Positions 44,829 to 60,245 of a stretch of 64,000 nucleotides of DNA are shown here, piece by piece (position 1 is the stretch's first letter; the number at the start of each line of letters is the position of its first letter). The notes under the pieces were generated by a model, which was not told the origin of the DNA, did not search any database, and saw nothing but the letters and a program-made list of their open reading frames with translations. The position numbers and the translations under genes are program-made. The DNA is from Serratia grimesii NBRC 13537 (GTDB lineage: Bacteria > Pseudomonadota > Gammaproteobacteria > Enterobacterales > Enterobacteriaceae), in NCBI RefSeq assembly GCF_001590905.1, contig NZ_BCTT01000011.1:124001-188000 (forward strand), read 5' to 3'.

Positions 44829-45956
44829 ATGCAGGCACAATCACCGTTATCACGCTACCAGCAGGCGCTGGACGCGGGAGAATACCAGGCCGATGCGGTT
44901 CAGCGTCAGGCCGTGACTCAACTGGATCATATCTATCAGGCATTGCAGCAGACACCTGCCGTCAGTGCGTCAGCCAGCGGCCTGCGCGGTAAGCTCAGTC
45001 GTTTGTTGGGCAAGCGTAACGAAGTCGTAAAACAACGCCCAGTGCAGGGCTTATATATGTGGGGCGGTGTTGGGCGCGGCAAAACCTGGTTGATGGACAT
45101 GTTCTTCCACAGCCTGCCGGGAGAGCGCAAGCTGCGGTTGCATTTCCATCGCTTTATGCTGCGGGTGCACGAAGAGCTGACGGAACTGCAAGGGCAAGAG
45201 AACCCGCTTGAAATCATCGCTGATGGGTTTAAAGCGCAAACCGATGTGCTGTGCTTCGATGAATTCTTTGTCTCCGACATCACTGACGCCATGCTGTTAG
45301 CTACGCTGTTGCAGGCCTTGTTTGCCCGAGGCATCACGCTGGTGGCCACTTCAAATATTCCGCCTAACGATTTGTATCACAATGGCTTGCAGCGTGCGCG
45401 CTTCCTGCCGGCGATAGACCTGATCAATACCTATTGTGATGTCATGAACGTCGATGCTGGCATTGACTACCGCCTACGTACGTTGACTCAGGCACATCTG
45501 TATCTGACGCCGCTTGATGAGCAGACTCGGCAGACCATGGACCGGATATTTGGGAAGCTAGCCGGCAAGGAAGGCGAGTTTGCGCCGGTCTTGCAGATCA
45601 ATCATCGGCCACTGCAGGCGATCCGTGCGGTAGATGGCGTGCTGGCTGTGGATTTCCACACGCTGTGCGAGGATGCACGCAGCCAGTTGGACTACATTGC
45701 ATTATCGCGCCTGTATCACAGCGTCATCCTGTATAATGTGCGGGTGATGGGGCCGCTGAAGGAAAATACCGCGCGTCGTTTCCTGGCCTTGGTGGACGAA
45801 TTTTACGAACGTCACGTTAAGCTGGTTATTTCTGCTGAAGCCTCGATGTTTGAGATCTATCAGGGTGAGCGGCTGAAGTTTGAATACCAACGTTGCTTGT
45901 CGCGCCTGCAAGAGATGCAGAGTGAAGAGTATTTGAAGCTGCCGCATTTGCCATAA
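44829..45956 (+). CDS. zapE: ZapE, division-associated AAA+-like ATPase
   Basis: A 375-residue AFG1/ZapE ATPase. It has Walker A GLYMWGGVGRGKTWLMD, Walker B DVLCFDEFFVSD, a sensor in LVATSNIPP, and the conserved C terminus ALVDEFYERHVKLVISAEA. ZapE localises at the Z-ring late in constriction and destabilises FtsZ polymers. The start at 44829 gives exactly the E. coli length and aligns MQAQSPLSRYQQAL with MQSVTPTSQYLKAL. Upstream in-frame starts at 44724 and 44793 would add 35 or 12 unconserved residues. Confidence 0.92.
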   Translation: MQAQSPLSRYQQALDAGEYQADAVQRQAVTQLDHIYQALQQTPAVSASASGLRGKLSRLLGKRNEVVKQRPVQGLYMWGGVGRGKTWLMDMFFHSLPGERKLRLHFHRFMLRVHEELTELQGQENPLEIIADGFKAQTDVLCFDEFFVSDITDAMLLATLLQALFARGITLVATSNIPPNDLYHNGLQRARFLPAIDLINTYCDVMNVDAGIDYRLRTLTQAHLYLTPLDEQTRQTMDRIFGKLAGKEGEFAPVLQINHRPLQAIRAVDGVLAVDFHTLCEDARSQLDYIALSRLYHSVILYNVRVMGPLKENTARRFLALVDEFYERHVKLVISAEASMFEIYQGERLKFEYQRCLSRLQEMQSEEYLKLPHLP

Positions 45957-45962
45957 GGTCCA

Positions 45963-45994
45963 CGGGGATTCAGTCATTGGAGTCCCCGGTTTTC
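45963..45994 (+). terminator. zapE terminator
   Basis: CGGGGATT (45963-45970) pairs with AGTCCCCG (45981-45988, one G-T pair) followed by GTTTTCC, 6 bases after the zapE stop. Confidence 0.6.
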
Positions 45995-46032
45995 CTCTGC
46001 TAGCGATAAATTGTATTTCCATTCAAAAAGCG

Positions 46033-46062
46033 TTCGATCTTTGTGAGCGACTTCTCTATAAT
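46033..46062 (+). promoter_or_regulatory. rplM-rpsI promoter
   Basis: A perfect -10 TATAAT (46057-46062) with a weak -35 TTCGAT (46033-46038) 18 bases upstream. Transcription would give a leader of about 160 bases before rplM. In E. coli the rplM leader is the target of autoregulation by L13, so a regulatory structure here is likely. Pyrimidine and A/T runs (46085-46110) are conspicuous. Confidence 0.6.
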
Positions 46063-46166
46063 CTTGCGACCCCACGTTACAACAAAGTTTTTTTTCCCAA
46101 AAACTTTATAGTGCCGGCAATGGCTATTCGAAGGGGTAGGTTTGCTGGACTTGTATGGTCGTGTGA

Positions 46167-46661
<495 letters not shown>

Positions 46662-46673
46662 TCGGGATTATAG

Positions 46674-47069
<396 letters not shown>

Positions 47070-47100
47070 TTTTTTACTGCCTTGGCAGTGGAATTTACGC

Positions 47101-47130
47101 AAAAAACCCGGTGCTTCACCGGGTTTTTTT
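47101..47130 (+). terminator. rplM-rpsI terminator
   Basis: An A-run and ACCCGGTG pair with CACCGGGT and TTTTTTT, an intrinsic terminator 32 bases after the rpsI stop. Confidence 0.9.
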
Positions 47131-47360
47131 ATGCCTGAAAATCAAGTTGTCGTTACTAAAATCTTTGGTATATCAGACAATTCAATACGAATTAGCCGTA
47201 CAGCCCCCACAAAACAAGCAAAATCTGGTAAACTATCATCCACTTTTGCGCCTGTTCGCCATGCAGCAGTTATCAGTTTACTTCCAAGGCCGGTTTTTAG
47301 ACCTCGGGTTTAGCTGCGAGTTGCTGGCCTGCGGTCAAGATCATTCAGGATAGCAGCCTG

Positions 47361-47487
47361 GTATACCCGATAGATTTCGTGGTGCAGCAAGGCGGGCAAC
47401 TGGACGAGTCCCTGGAACTTAGTACGCTAAGTCATTGGGGGTGAGACAGATAAGCCAGCACTGTTGCAGTATGAAAAATGAAGGGAA
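47361..47487. repeat. degenerate ERIC-like element upstream of sspA
   Basis: GTATACCCGATAG at one end, a core CCTGGAACTTAGTACGCTAA / GTCATTGGGGGTGAG, and GTTGCAGTATGAAAAATGAA at the other end. This follows the layout of the element at 7075 but with many mismatches in the arms. It fills most of the gap between rpsI and sspA. The rest of that 460-base gap shows only AT-rich leader sequence with possible promoters. Confidence 0.65.
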
Positions 47488-47529
47488 GTTGGCTATTCGC
47501 AGTATTTTCTAGATAACTTGGAGGTTTTC

Positions 47530-48171
47530 ATGGCTGTCGCTGCCAACAAACGTTCGGTAATGACGCTGTTCTCTGGCCCGACCGACATTTTTAGCCATCA
47601 AGTACGTATCGTACTGGCGGAAAAAGGTGTCAGCGTTGAGATTGAGCAGGTTGAGTTGGATAACCTGCCGCAGGACCTGATTGACCTCAACCCGTACCAG
47701 ACGGTGCCTACGCTGGTCGATCGCGAGCTGACCTTGTATGAATCCCGTATCATCATGGAATACCTCGATGAGCGTTTCCCGCATCCACCACTGATGCCGG
47801 TTTATCCGGTTGCCCGTGGTGAGAGCCGTCTGATGATGCTGCGTATCGAGAAAAACTGGTATTCGCTGATGTACAAAATCGAGCAGAGTAACGGTCAGGA
47901 AGCTGAATCGGCTCGCCGCCAACTGCGCGAAGAGTTACTGGCGATTGCCCCTATCTTTGGTCAGACCCCGTATTTCATGAGCGAAGAGTTCAGCCTGGTG
48001 GATTGCTACCTGGCACCGCTGTTGTGGCGTTTGCCGCAGCTGGGCATTGATCTGATCGGCGCGGGTTCCAAAGAGCTGAAAGGTTACATGACCCGTGTGT
48101 TCGAGCGTGATGCCTTCCTGGCCTCTCTGACCGAAGCGGAGCGCGAAATGCGCCTGCAAACTCGGGGCTAA
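47530..48171 (+). CDS. sspA: stringent starvation protein A
   Basis: A 213-residue glutathione-transferase-fold protein that binds RNA polymerase and alters transcription in stationary phase and starvation. MTLFSGPTDIFSHQVRIVLA is the thioredoxin-like domain, without a GST catalytic residue pattern. PYQTVPTLVDRELTLYESRI and the all-helical C-terminal domain follow. The start at 47530 has GGAGG 7 bases upstream. It forms an operon with sspB, 5 bases downstream. Confidence 0.95.
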   Translation: MAVAANKRSVMTLFSGPTDIFSHQVRIVLAEKGVSVEIEQVELDNLPQDLIDLNPYQTVPTLVDRELTLYESRIIMEYLDERFPHPPLMPVYPVARGESRLMMLRIEKNWYSLMYKIEQSNGQEAESARRQLREELLAIAPIFGQTPYFMSEEFSLVDCYLAPLLWRLPQLGIDLIGAGSKELKGYMTRVFERDAFLASLTEAEREMRLQTRG

Positions 48172-48176
48172 GCATC

Positions 48177-48674
48177 ATGGATATGTCTCAGATGACTCCA
48201 CGCCGTCCGTATTTGTTGCGGGCGTTCTATGAGTGGTTGCTGGATAATCAGCTAACACCGCACCTGGTGGTAGATGTGACGCGTCCTGACGTCTTGGTTC
48301 CTATGGAGTTCGCTCGTGATGGTCAGATCGTTCTGAATATCGCACCGCGTGCAGTTGGGAACCTGGAATTAGGCAACGACGAAGTGCACTTTAATGCGCG
48401 TTTCGGTGGTGTGCCACGTCAGGTCTCGGTACCAATGGCTGCCGTGCTGGCAATCTATGCGCGTGAAAATGGCGCAGGCACCATGTTCGAACCTGAAGCC
48501 GCTTATGAAGCGGAAGGATCGTTTGAAGGCATGGACAATGAGACGATTCCATCGGAAAGCCTGATGTCGGTGATTGATGGCGACCGCCCGGATCTGAGCG
48601 AAGATCACGATCCGGATGATGAGCCGCCACCGCCGCCACGTGGTGGTCGCCCAGCATTGCGCGTGGTGAAATAA
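48177..48674 (+). CDS. sspB: SspB, ClpXP adaptor for ssrA-tagged proteins
   Basis: 165 residues, the same as E. coli: the ssrA-binding domain (MTPRRPYLLRAFYEWLLDN, EVHFNARFGGVPRQVSVPM), an acidic disordered linker (about 115-150), and the ClpX-binding tail RGGRPALRVVK. It delivers ssrA-tagged peptides from stalled ribosomes, and RseA, to ClpXP. Confidence 0.96.
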   Translation: MDMSQMTPRRPYLLRAFYEWLLDNQLTPHLVVDVTRPDVLVPMEFARDGQIVLNIAPRAVGNLELGNDEVHFNARFGGVPRQVSVPMAAVLAIYARENGAGTMFEPEAAYEAEGSFEGMDNETIPSESLMSVIDGDRPDLSEDHDPDDEPPPPPRGGRPALRVVK

Positions 48675-48694
48675 TCCCGTAGCAGTGAATAATA

Positions 48695-48720
48695 AAGGTC
48701 GCCTCGGCGACCTTTTTTTT
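48695..48720 (+). terminator. sspAB terminator
   Basis: AAGGTCGCC (48695-48703) and GGCGACCTT (48706-48714) flank CTCG and run into eight T's, 20 bases after sspB. Confidence 0.9.
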
Positions 48721-48739
48721 GCCTGTAAAAAGGGCGCTG

Positions 48740-49219
48740 TCAGCTTTTCAATGACGCAATGCAGGCATCACGTGGGGCACTGAGATCGCCGATACGCACA
48801 GTAGTGAGTGCGTGAGTCGCGCGTTGTTTAAACGAGGTAATGGCGGTATCACCTTGTATTTCTGGTGGCGCAGTGCAGATATCGTTGATCGGTAAATTAT
48901 TGCCTTTGTCGAGGGCATGCAATACCGCGGCTGGGTTGTAGACCAATGCAGAAGACAGCGCTGATTTGACGCCCGCGGTAAAGGCGGCGTTACCGCCGTT
49001 GGCTAACTTGGGTGCCAAGGCAATCCAACTGTCGTCACCCAGCTTAATGCTGTTTTCTACCGCATGAAGCTGGCCTGCTTTCGCCAGTTGAGCCACTACC
49101 GATGCCGCACCGCGCGCCTCAATGTTGTAACCCACCTCTTGTGAATCCAACGACATCGCCAGTGAGCTGAAACTGACAACCAGCAAAGCGCTGGCTAATA
49201 AGGGAACGGGCAATTTCAT
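48740..49219 (-). CDS. uncharacterised exported protein
   Basis: 159 residues with a Sec signal peptide (LLASALLVVSFSSLAMS) and a mature part of about 138 residues. Features are ASVVAQLAKAGQLHAVENSI, DDSWIALAPKLANG, a helix SALSSALVYNPAAVLHALD, and two cysteines (NDICTAPPE and DACIASL) that could form a disulfide in the periplasm. It is convergent with sspB and about 180 bases from gltD. I do not recognise a named family; similar helical periplasmic proteins occur in Serratia-type genomes. Confidence 0.65.
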   Translation of the reverse strand: MKLPVPLLASALLVVSFSSLAMSLDSQEVGYNIEARGAASVVAQLAKAGQLHAVENSIKLGDDSWIALAPKLANGGNAAFTAGVKSALSSALVYNPAAVLHALDKGNNLPINDICTAPPEIQGDTAITSFKQRATHALTTVRIGDLSAPRDACIASLKS

Positions 49220-49349
49220 GGTTAGCTATCCTTATCAAGATACCAGGCGCAACTGCGCCCTGAGTGATATTAATAGAATACTATAGCGCGCCAGGCGCTG
49301 GACTGCGGGTGAGGTTGTTACAAAGCGTGTGGGGAGTGCAGTGAAAACA

Positions 49350-49380
49350 AAGGGCCCGTCAGTGTGAACTGCGGGCCCTT
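49350..49380 (-). terminator. gltBD terminator
   Basis: AAGGGCCCG (49350-49358) pairs with CGGGCCCTT (49372-49380). Read on the minus strand after gltD it is followed by TGTTTTCACT. Confidence 0.8.
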
Positions 49381-49400
49381 AGAGGCAAAGCGGGGAAGGA

Positions 49401-55290
<5,890 letters not shown>

Positions 55291-55708
55291 ATCAGTGAAC
55301 CTCCCCAGGCTCTGCGTGACTCTCACAACCCACTGCGAGCGGCTTCTTAATTTCAGGCAGAAGTCCAATCAGCAAGGTTAATAGCGCCGATCTGCTTTTC
55401 CGCCCTCCGTTAATGGCCTCTCGTGACGGTTCTCACAAGTGGTAAATGACTTGTTTTAAGAGGGAGTCTTAAATTACTGCATAAATATGACGAGACGTTT
55501 GCCCGTCCAGAAAGCTTCCAGCGGACTTCCAACTTAGCGAGAAAGAATACGCAGGTCAACTATAGGCCTAAGGGGGTTTCTTATGGGATTTTTTTCGGTT
55601 AATTATTTGATAGTTAATATTTTATTTGAGTTTTTTAGCTTACGCAGGAGAGCAGTACCCCCCGGAGAAATGTGAGCTGTCTCACTATAGTGCAACGCCC
55701 GAATCTCT

Positions 55709-55723
55709 GCACCATGCTAGTGC
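55709..55723. promoter_or_regulatory. NtrC-like dyad upstream of gltB
   Basis: GCAC-N7-GTGC, the same geometry as the strong NtrC sites before glnA (TGCAC-N6/7-GTGC). It is about 420 bases upstream of gltB. No sigma-54 -24/-12 element is evident nearby. Pattern match only. Confidence 0.35.
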
Positions 55724-55840
55724 GGGTGGGAATGGCAGAGTTTTATTCTAATAAGTCATTCTTTATTGTTGTTTATAACTATTTTTCATCGCTTTGTCAT
55801 ATTGACGTGAACGGTTGCGTGAGAATAAGAAAAATTCATC

Positions 55841-55872
55841 TTGGCTGGAGTGATTTTATTTGCATTTATAAT
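55841..55872 (+). promoter_or_regulatory. candidate yhcC promoter
   Basis: A perfect -10 TATAAT (55867-55872) with TTGGCT at 55841-55846. The 20-base spacer is longer than ideal. It lies about 110 bases before the yhcC start. Confidence 0.4.
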
Positions 55873-55983
55873 GAATAGTTATGCCTGGTGAAGCCTTGCG
55901 GGGAAAGCGTTGATCTCTGTCATCGCGGGAAAAGCCGTTTCTTATTAGCATCACGGGCTTTGAACACAGAGACAACCAAGATT

Positions 55984-56910
55984 ATGCAGTTGCCGCAATT
56001 AGTCAATATGTTTGGCGCCGATCTTCAGCGCCGATACGGTGAAAAGATCCATAAACTCACGCTGCACGGCGGTTTTAGTTGTCCTAACCGCGACGGCACG
56101 CTGGGGCGCGGTGGCTGTACCTTTTGTAATGTTGCCTCTTTTGCCGATGAGCAAATGCAACAACAGAGCATTGCAGAACAGTTGGCACTGCAGGCCATCA
56201 GAGTGAATCGCGCAAAGCGCTATCTCGCCTATTTTCAGGCTTATACCAGTACTTATGCAGAGGTGAGTTTGTTGGCGCAGATGTACCAGCAGGCGCTGGC
56301 ACAGGCTGACATGGTCGGTATCTGCGTAGGCACGCGCCCGGACTGTGTGCCAACCGCCGCACTTGATTTGCTGGCGAGTTACCTCGAACAAGGCTATGAA
56401 GTCTGGTTGGAGCTCGGGTTGCAGACTGCGCACGATAAAACGCTAAAACGCATCAACCGAGGCCATGATTTCTCCTGTTATCAACATACCGCACGGCTGG
56501 CACGCGAGCGTGGGTTGAAGGTGTGCAGTCACCTGATCGTCGGGTTGCCTGGAGAAACTGCTGCCGACCACTTGGCCTCGCTGGAGCAGGTGGTGGACTG
56601 CGGTGTGGATGGCATCAAACTGCATCCGTTGCATATTGTTACGGGGAGCACGCTGGCGCGGGCCTGGCAAGCTGGCAAGTTGCCTGAGCTAGCGCTTGAT
56701 GAGTATGCCGTCAGTGCGGGCGAGATGATCCGCCATACGCCGAAAAACGTGGTTTATCACCGTATCTCTGCGAGCGCACGCAGGCCGACGTTGTTGGCAC
56801 CATTATGGTGCGAAAACCGTTGGAACGGTATGCAGGCAGTCGGTGGTTACTTGCAGCGTTATGGGGGACAGGGCAGTGCATTGGATGAAAAGCAGCAATA
56901 TCGCCCTTGA
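55984..56910 (+). CDS. yhcC: YhcC, radical SAM family protein
   Basis: A 308-residue radical SAM protein. SCPNRDGTLGRGGCTFCNVA carries the cluster-binding cysteines in the C-x(n)-C-x2-C arrangement, and GTRPDCVP, ELGLQTAHDKTLKRINRGHD and SHLIVGLPGE follow. The C terminus (YHRISASARRPTLLAPLWC) is conserved. The substrate is unknown; family members are annotated as tRNA- or Elp3-like. The start at 55984 matches E. coli (MQLQKLVNMFG); a 32-codon upstream extension is unconserved. It precedes arcB, as in E. coli. Confidence 0.93.
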   Translation: MQLPQLVNMFGADLQRRYGEKIHKLTLHGGFSCPNRDGTLGRGGCTFCNVASFADEQMQQQSIAEQLALQAIRVNRAKRYLAYFQAYTSTYAEVSLLAQMYQQALAQADMVGICVGTRPDCVPTAALDLLASYLEQGYEVWLELGLQTAHDKTLKRINRGHDFSCYQHTARLARERGLKVCSHLIVGLPGETAADHLASLEQVVDCGVDGIKLHPLHIVTGSTLARAWQAGKLPELALDEYAVSAGEMIRHTPKNVVYHRISASARRPTLLAPLWCENRWNGMQAVGGYLQRYGGQGSALDEKQQYRP

Positions 56911-56957
56911 TCGCTGTTTTGATTTGCAATCTTTCCCACACTTCGGTGTTTGCTTCC

Positions 56958-56985
56958 TTATCTCATCGGTGTTTTACGGTATGAT
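56958..56985 (+). promoter_or_regulatory. candidate arcB promoter
   Basis: TATGAT at 56980-56985 with a weak TTATCT -35 (56958-56963), spacer 16, about 30 bases before the arcB start. Confidence 0.4.
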
Positions 56986-57014
56986 TTAAACGATTCTGTC
57001 TGATGGGAGCCGCT

Positions 57015-59354
57015 ATGAAGCAAATCCGGGTGTTAGCCCAGTACTATGTTGATTTAATGGTAAAACTGGGGCTAGTGCGCTTTTCGCTGCTGCTGGCGTC
57101 GGCATTGGTGGTGCTGGCGATGGTGGTGCAGATGGCGGTGACCATGCTACTGCGTGGCGAAGTCGAAAGCATTGACGTAGTGCGCTCAATCTTCTTTGGT
57201 TTGTTGATTACGCCGTGGGCGGTCTACTTCCTGTCGGTGGTGGTTGAACAGCTAGAGGAGTCACGTCAGCGTTTGGCACGACTGGTAGATAAACTGGAAG
57301 AAATGCGCCACCGCGACCTGGAGCTTAACCAACAGCTTAAGGACAACATCAGTCAACTGAATCAGGAAATCGCCGACCGTATCAAGGCAGAAGAAGAGCG
57401 TCAGCAAGTGATGGACAAACTGACGGAAGAAATGGAACAGCGTGAATTGGCGCAGATCGAACTGGGTCAGCAGTCGGCACTGTTACGTTCATTCCTCGAT
57501 GCTTCGCCGGATCTGGTGTATTACCGCAACGAAGACAAAGAGTTCTCTGGCTGCAACCGGGCGATGGAGCTATTGACCGGCAAAAGTGAAAAACAGCTGA
57601 TTGGCCTAACGCCATTTGATGTCTACGGCCAGGAAATTGCCGAGAAGGTGATCGAAACCGACGAGAAAGTGTTCCGTCATAACGTTTCCCTGACCTATGA
57701 ACAATGGTTGGTTTATCCCGATGGGCGCAAGGCCTGTTTTGAGCTGCGTAAAGTGCCGTTTTATGACCGTGTGGGTAAACGTCATGGGCTTATGGGTTTT
57801 GGCCGCGATATAACCGAGCGTAAGCGCTACCAGGACGCGCTGGAGAACGCGAGTAGGGATAAGACGACCTTCATCTCAACGATCAGCCACGAGCTTCGTA
57901 CGCCGCTTAATGGCATTGTTGGCTTGAGTCGCATTCTGCTCGATACCGATTTAAACGACGAACAGCTGAAATACCTCAAAACTATCCATGTCAGCGCCAT
58001 TACGCTGGGCAATATCTTCAATGACATTATCGAAATGGATAAGCTTGAGCGGCGTAAAGTGCAACTCGACAATCAGCCGGTCGATTTCACCGGATTCCTC
58101 GCCGATCTGGAAAACCTCTCTGGCCTGCTGGCACAACCGAAAGGGCTGCAATTTGTGATGGAGCCGCAGCAACCTCTGCCGCAACAAATCATCACTGACG
58201 GTACTCGCCTGCGGCAAATCTTGTGGAACTTGATCGGCAATGCGGTCAAGTTCACCCCACAAGGGCGGATTGTGGTGCGTGTGCGGCGCGAAGAGCAGGA
58301 TCGGTTGGTGTTTGAGGTAGAAGACTCCGGCATGGGGATCCCTCAGGACGAACAAGACAAGATTTTCGCTATGTATTATCAGGTGAAGGATCAGCATGGC
58401 GGTCGCCCGGCGACCGGTACCGGCATCGGGCTGGCGGTTTCCAAGCGATTGGCGCAGAGCATGGGCGGTGATATCACCGTCAGCAGCGTACAGGGGCACG
58501 GTTCTTGCTTCACCTTGTCCATTAAGGCGCCAGGGGTGCAGGAAGCGGAAAACGAAACACAGGCCGAAGAGGTACTGCCATTACCGGCCCTGCATATCCT
58601 GCTGGTGGAAGATATTGAACTGAACGTGATTGTGGCACGTTCAGTCCTGGAGAAACTGGGTAACAGCGTAGAAGTCGCAATGAATGGACAGGATGCGCTG
58701 GCGATGTTTGATCCGGACGAGTTCGATCTGGTGTTACTGGATATCCAACTGCCGGACATGACCGGGCTGGATATCGCTCGAATACTGCGTGAGCGCTATG
58801 CCGGGCAGGCTTTACCGCCACTGGTGGCGTTGACGGCCAACGTGCTGAAAGACAAAAAAGAGTACCTCGACGCGGGGATGGACGACGTGCTGAGTAAGCC
58901 GCTGTCGGTACCGGCGTTGACCAAAGTCATCAAACATTACTGGGATCATCAATCCTCTCACGCCACAAAGAAAACGGAGCAAAAGACGATGCAGATTAAT
59001 GAGTCGTTACTGGATACCACCGTGTTGGAACAGTATATGGACCTGGTGGGGCCGCAGTTGATTCATCAAAGCCTGGAGATGTTTGAGCAGATGATGCCAG
59101 GTTATCTGGCGGTGCTGGACTCCAACATGACGGCGCGCGATCAGAAAGGTATCACAGAAGAGGCGCATAAAATCAAGGGTGCGGCGGGTTCGGTTGGCTT
59201 GCGTCATCTGCAACAGCTTGCTCAGCAAATTCAAACGCCAACATTGCCGGCATGGTGGGATAACGTACAAGACTGGGTTGATGAACTGAAACAGGAATGG
59301 CGTAACGACGTGCAAGTGTTGCGGGAATGGGTAGCGAACGCTGAAAAAAAATGA
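57015..59354 (+). CDS. arcB: ArcB, tripartite anoxic-redox sensor kinase
   Basis: A 779-residue membrane hybrid kinase. It has two N-terminal helices (about 22-46 and 56-77), a coiled coil, and a PAS domain with the quinone-sensing Cys180 and Cys241 at the E. coli positions. The transmitter has His292 (TISHELRTPLNG) and G boxes, the receiver Asp576 (LVLLDIQLPDMTG), and the HPt domain His718 (EEAHKIKGAAG). It phosphorylates ArcA under low-oxygen conditions. GGGAG lies about 8 bases before the start at 57015. Its last codons overlap the ArcZ terminator encoded on the other strand. Confidence 0.96.
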   Translation: MKQIRVLAQYYVDLMVKLGLVRFSLLLASALVVLAMVVQMAVTMLLRGEVESIDVVRSIFFGLLITPWAVYFLSVVVEQLEESRQRLARLVDKLEEMRHRDLELNQQLKDNISQLNQEIADRIKAEEERQQVMDKLTEEMEQRELAQIELGQQSALLRSFLDASPDLVYYRNEDKEFSGCNRAMELLTGKSEKQLIGLTPFDVYGQEIAEKVIETDEKVFRHNVSLTYEQWLVYPDGRKACFELRKVPFYDRVGKRHGLMGFGRDITERKRYQDALENASRDKTTFISTISHELRTPLNGIVGLSRILLDTDLNDEQLKYLKTIHVSAITLGNIFNDIIEMDKLERRKVQLDNQPVDFTGFLADLENLSGLLAQPKGLQFVMEPQQPLPQQIITDGTRLRQILWNLIGNAVKFTPQGRIVVRVRREEQDRLVFEVEDSGMGIPQDEQDKIFAMYYQVKDQHGGRPATGTGIGLAVSKRLAQSMGGDITVSSVQGHGSCFTLSIKAPGVQEAENETQAEEVLPLPALHILLVEDIELNVIVARSVLEKLGNSVEVAMNGQDALAMFDPDEFDLVLLDIQLPDMTGLDIARILRERYAGQALPPLVALTANVLKDKKEYLDAGMDDVLSKPLSVPALTKVIKHYWDHQSSHATKKTEQKTMQINESLLDTTVLEQYMDLVGPQLIHQSLEMFEQMMPGYLAVLDSNMTARDQKGITEEAHKIKGAAGSVGLRHLQQLAQQIQTPTLPAWWDNVQDWVDELKQEWRNDVQVLREWVANAEKK

Positions 59355-59457
59355 CCCCGACCTAGGCCGGGGTGCGCGAATATTGCGCCAACACCAGGGA
59401 AATTGTGAACCTGCGTATTGGATTTAGTGTTCTGGTCGAGCAGGTTGTAGAGAATTC
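59344..59457 (-). ncRNA. arcZ: ArcZ small RNA
   Basis: On the minus strand between elbB and arcB, the same place and direction as E. coli ArcZ. The pairing region TTTCCCTGGTGTTGGCGCA (plus-strand 59384-59402) matches what I recall of E. coli ArcZ base for base. It is followed by ATATTCGCGC, a terminator hairpin ACCCCG/CGGGGT with an inner CCTAGG, and a run of T's. Upstream, TTACAT-N18-TATGAT (59493-59464, minus strand) is a good promoter and puts the 5' end near 59457. ArcZ is an Hfq-dependent activator of rpoS and repressor of many mRNAs, repressed by ArcA. The 5' half is not conserved, so the exact start is uncertain. Confidence 0.9.
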
Positions 59458-59591
59458 CTAAACATCATACAGCCAACAACATAGCAAATGTAAGCGCTCT
59501 TGTTAGAAGATTCATTAAAATGTGTGATGTAGATTAGTGTTTGTCTACTCCGAGCACTAACCAGTTGACAGTATCAACAGGAGGAAGGGTG

Positions 59592-60245
59592 ATGAAAAAC
59601 GTTGGTGTAGTGCTGAGTGGCTGCGGGGTTTATGACGGTACGGAGATTCATGAAGCCGTTCTGACACTGTTGGCGTTGGACCGTGCGGGTGCCAAAGCAG
59701 TGTGCTTTGCACCTGACAAACCTCAACTTCATGTTATTAATCACTTATCTGGTGATGAAGTACCCGGGCAGCGTAATGTTTTAGTGGAGTCAGCGCGCAT
59801 TGCACGAGGCGAGGTCCAGCCGCTTTCACAAGCCGATGCCAGTCAGTTGGATGCCCTGATCGTCCCAGGAGGATTTGGTGCAGCGAAGAACCTCAGCAGT
59901 TTTGCGAGCGAAGGTGAGGGATGCTGGATTGATAAGGATTTGGTTAAGTTAACGCAACAAATGCATAAGGCAAATAAACCAATCGGTTTTATGTGTATTG
60001 CCCCGGCGTTGCTACCGAAGTTGCTGGATCAACAAGTGCGGCTGACCATTGGCAACGATCCAGACCTCGGTGAAGTGATTGATGCCATGGGCGGTGAACC
60101 GGTGATTTGCCCAGTCGATGACATCGTGGTGGATAGTGAAAACAAAGTGGTGACGACACCGGCCTATATGCTGGCTAAATCTATCGGTGAAGCAGCCAGC
60201 GGGATTGATAAGCTGGTTTCACGGGTGCTGGATTTGGCTGAATGA
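59592..60245 (+). CDS. elbB: ElbB (YhbL), DJ-1/PfpI-like glyoxalase family protein
   Basis: A 217-residue class I glutamine-amidotransferase-like protein. [20 protein letters not shown] opens it, [17 protein letters not shown] follows, and [13 protein letters not shown] contains the nucleophile-elbow Cys. The family (isoprenoid biosynthesis protein with amidotransferase-like domain) has been reported to have glyoxalase activity. The start at 59592 has AGGAGGAAGG upstream; a 17-codon extension is rejected. It overlaps mtgA by 4 bases. Confidence 0.94.
   Translation: MKNVGVVLSGCGVYDGTEIHEAVLTLLALDRAGAKAVCFAPDKPQLHVINHLSGDEVPGQRNVLVESARIARGEVQPLSQADASQLDALIVPGGFGAAKNLSSFASEGEGCWIDKDLVKLTQQMHKANKPIGFMCIAPALLPKLLDQQVRLTIGNDPDLGEVIDAMGGEPVICPVDDIVVDSENKVVTTPAYMLAKSIGEAASGIDKLVSRVLDLAE

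Larger units (their letters stand above)
55291..55983. other. long regulatory region between gltB and yhcC
   Basis: A 693-base divergent intergenic region, strongly AT-rich between about 55570 and 55880. It should hold the gltBD promoter with its Lrp-type control, and the yhcC promoter. A 68-codon frame at 55672-55878 has no ribosome-binding site or recognisable sequence and is not called. I see no tRNA or clear small-RNA structure. Confidence 0.5.

Noticed and set aside
55672-55878. 68-codon frame in the gltB-yhcC gap
   Set aside because: No ribosome-binding site, no recognisable motif, lies in AT-rich DNA where chance frames are common.
57003-59354. Longer arcB start at 57003
   Set aside because: The ATG at 57015 has the better placed GGGAG and matches the E. 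coli N terminus MKQIR.
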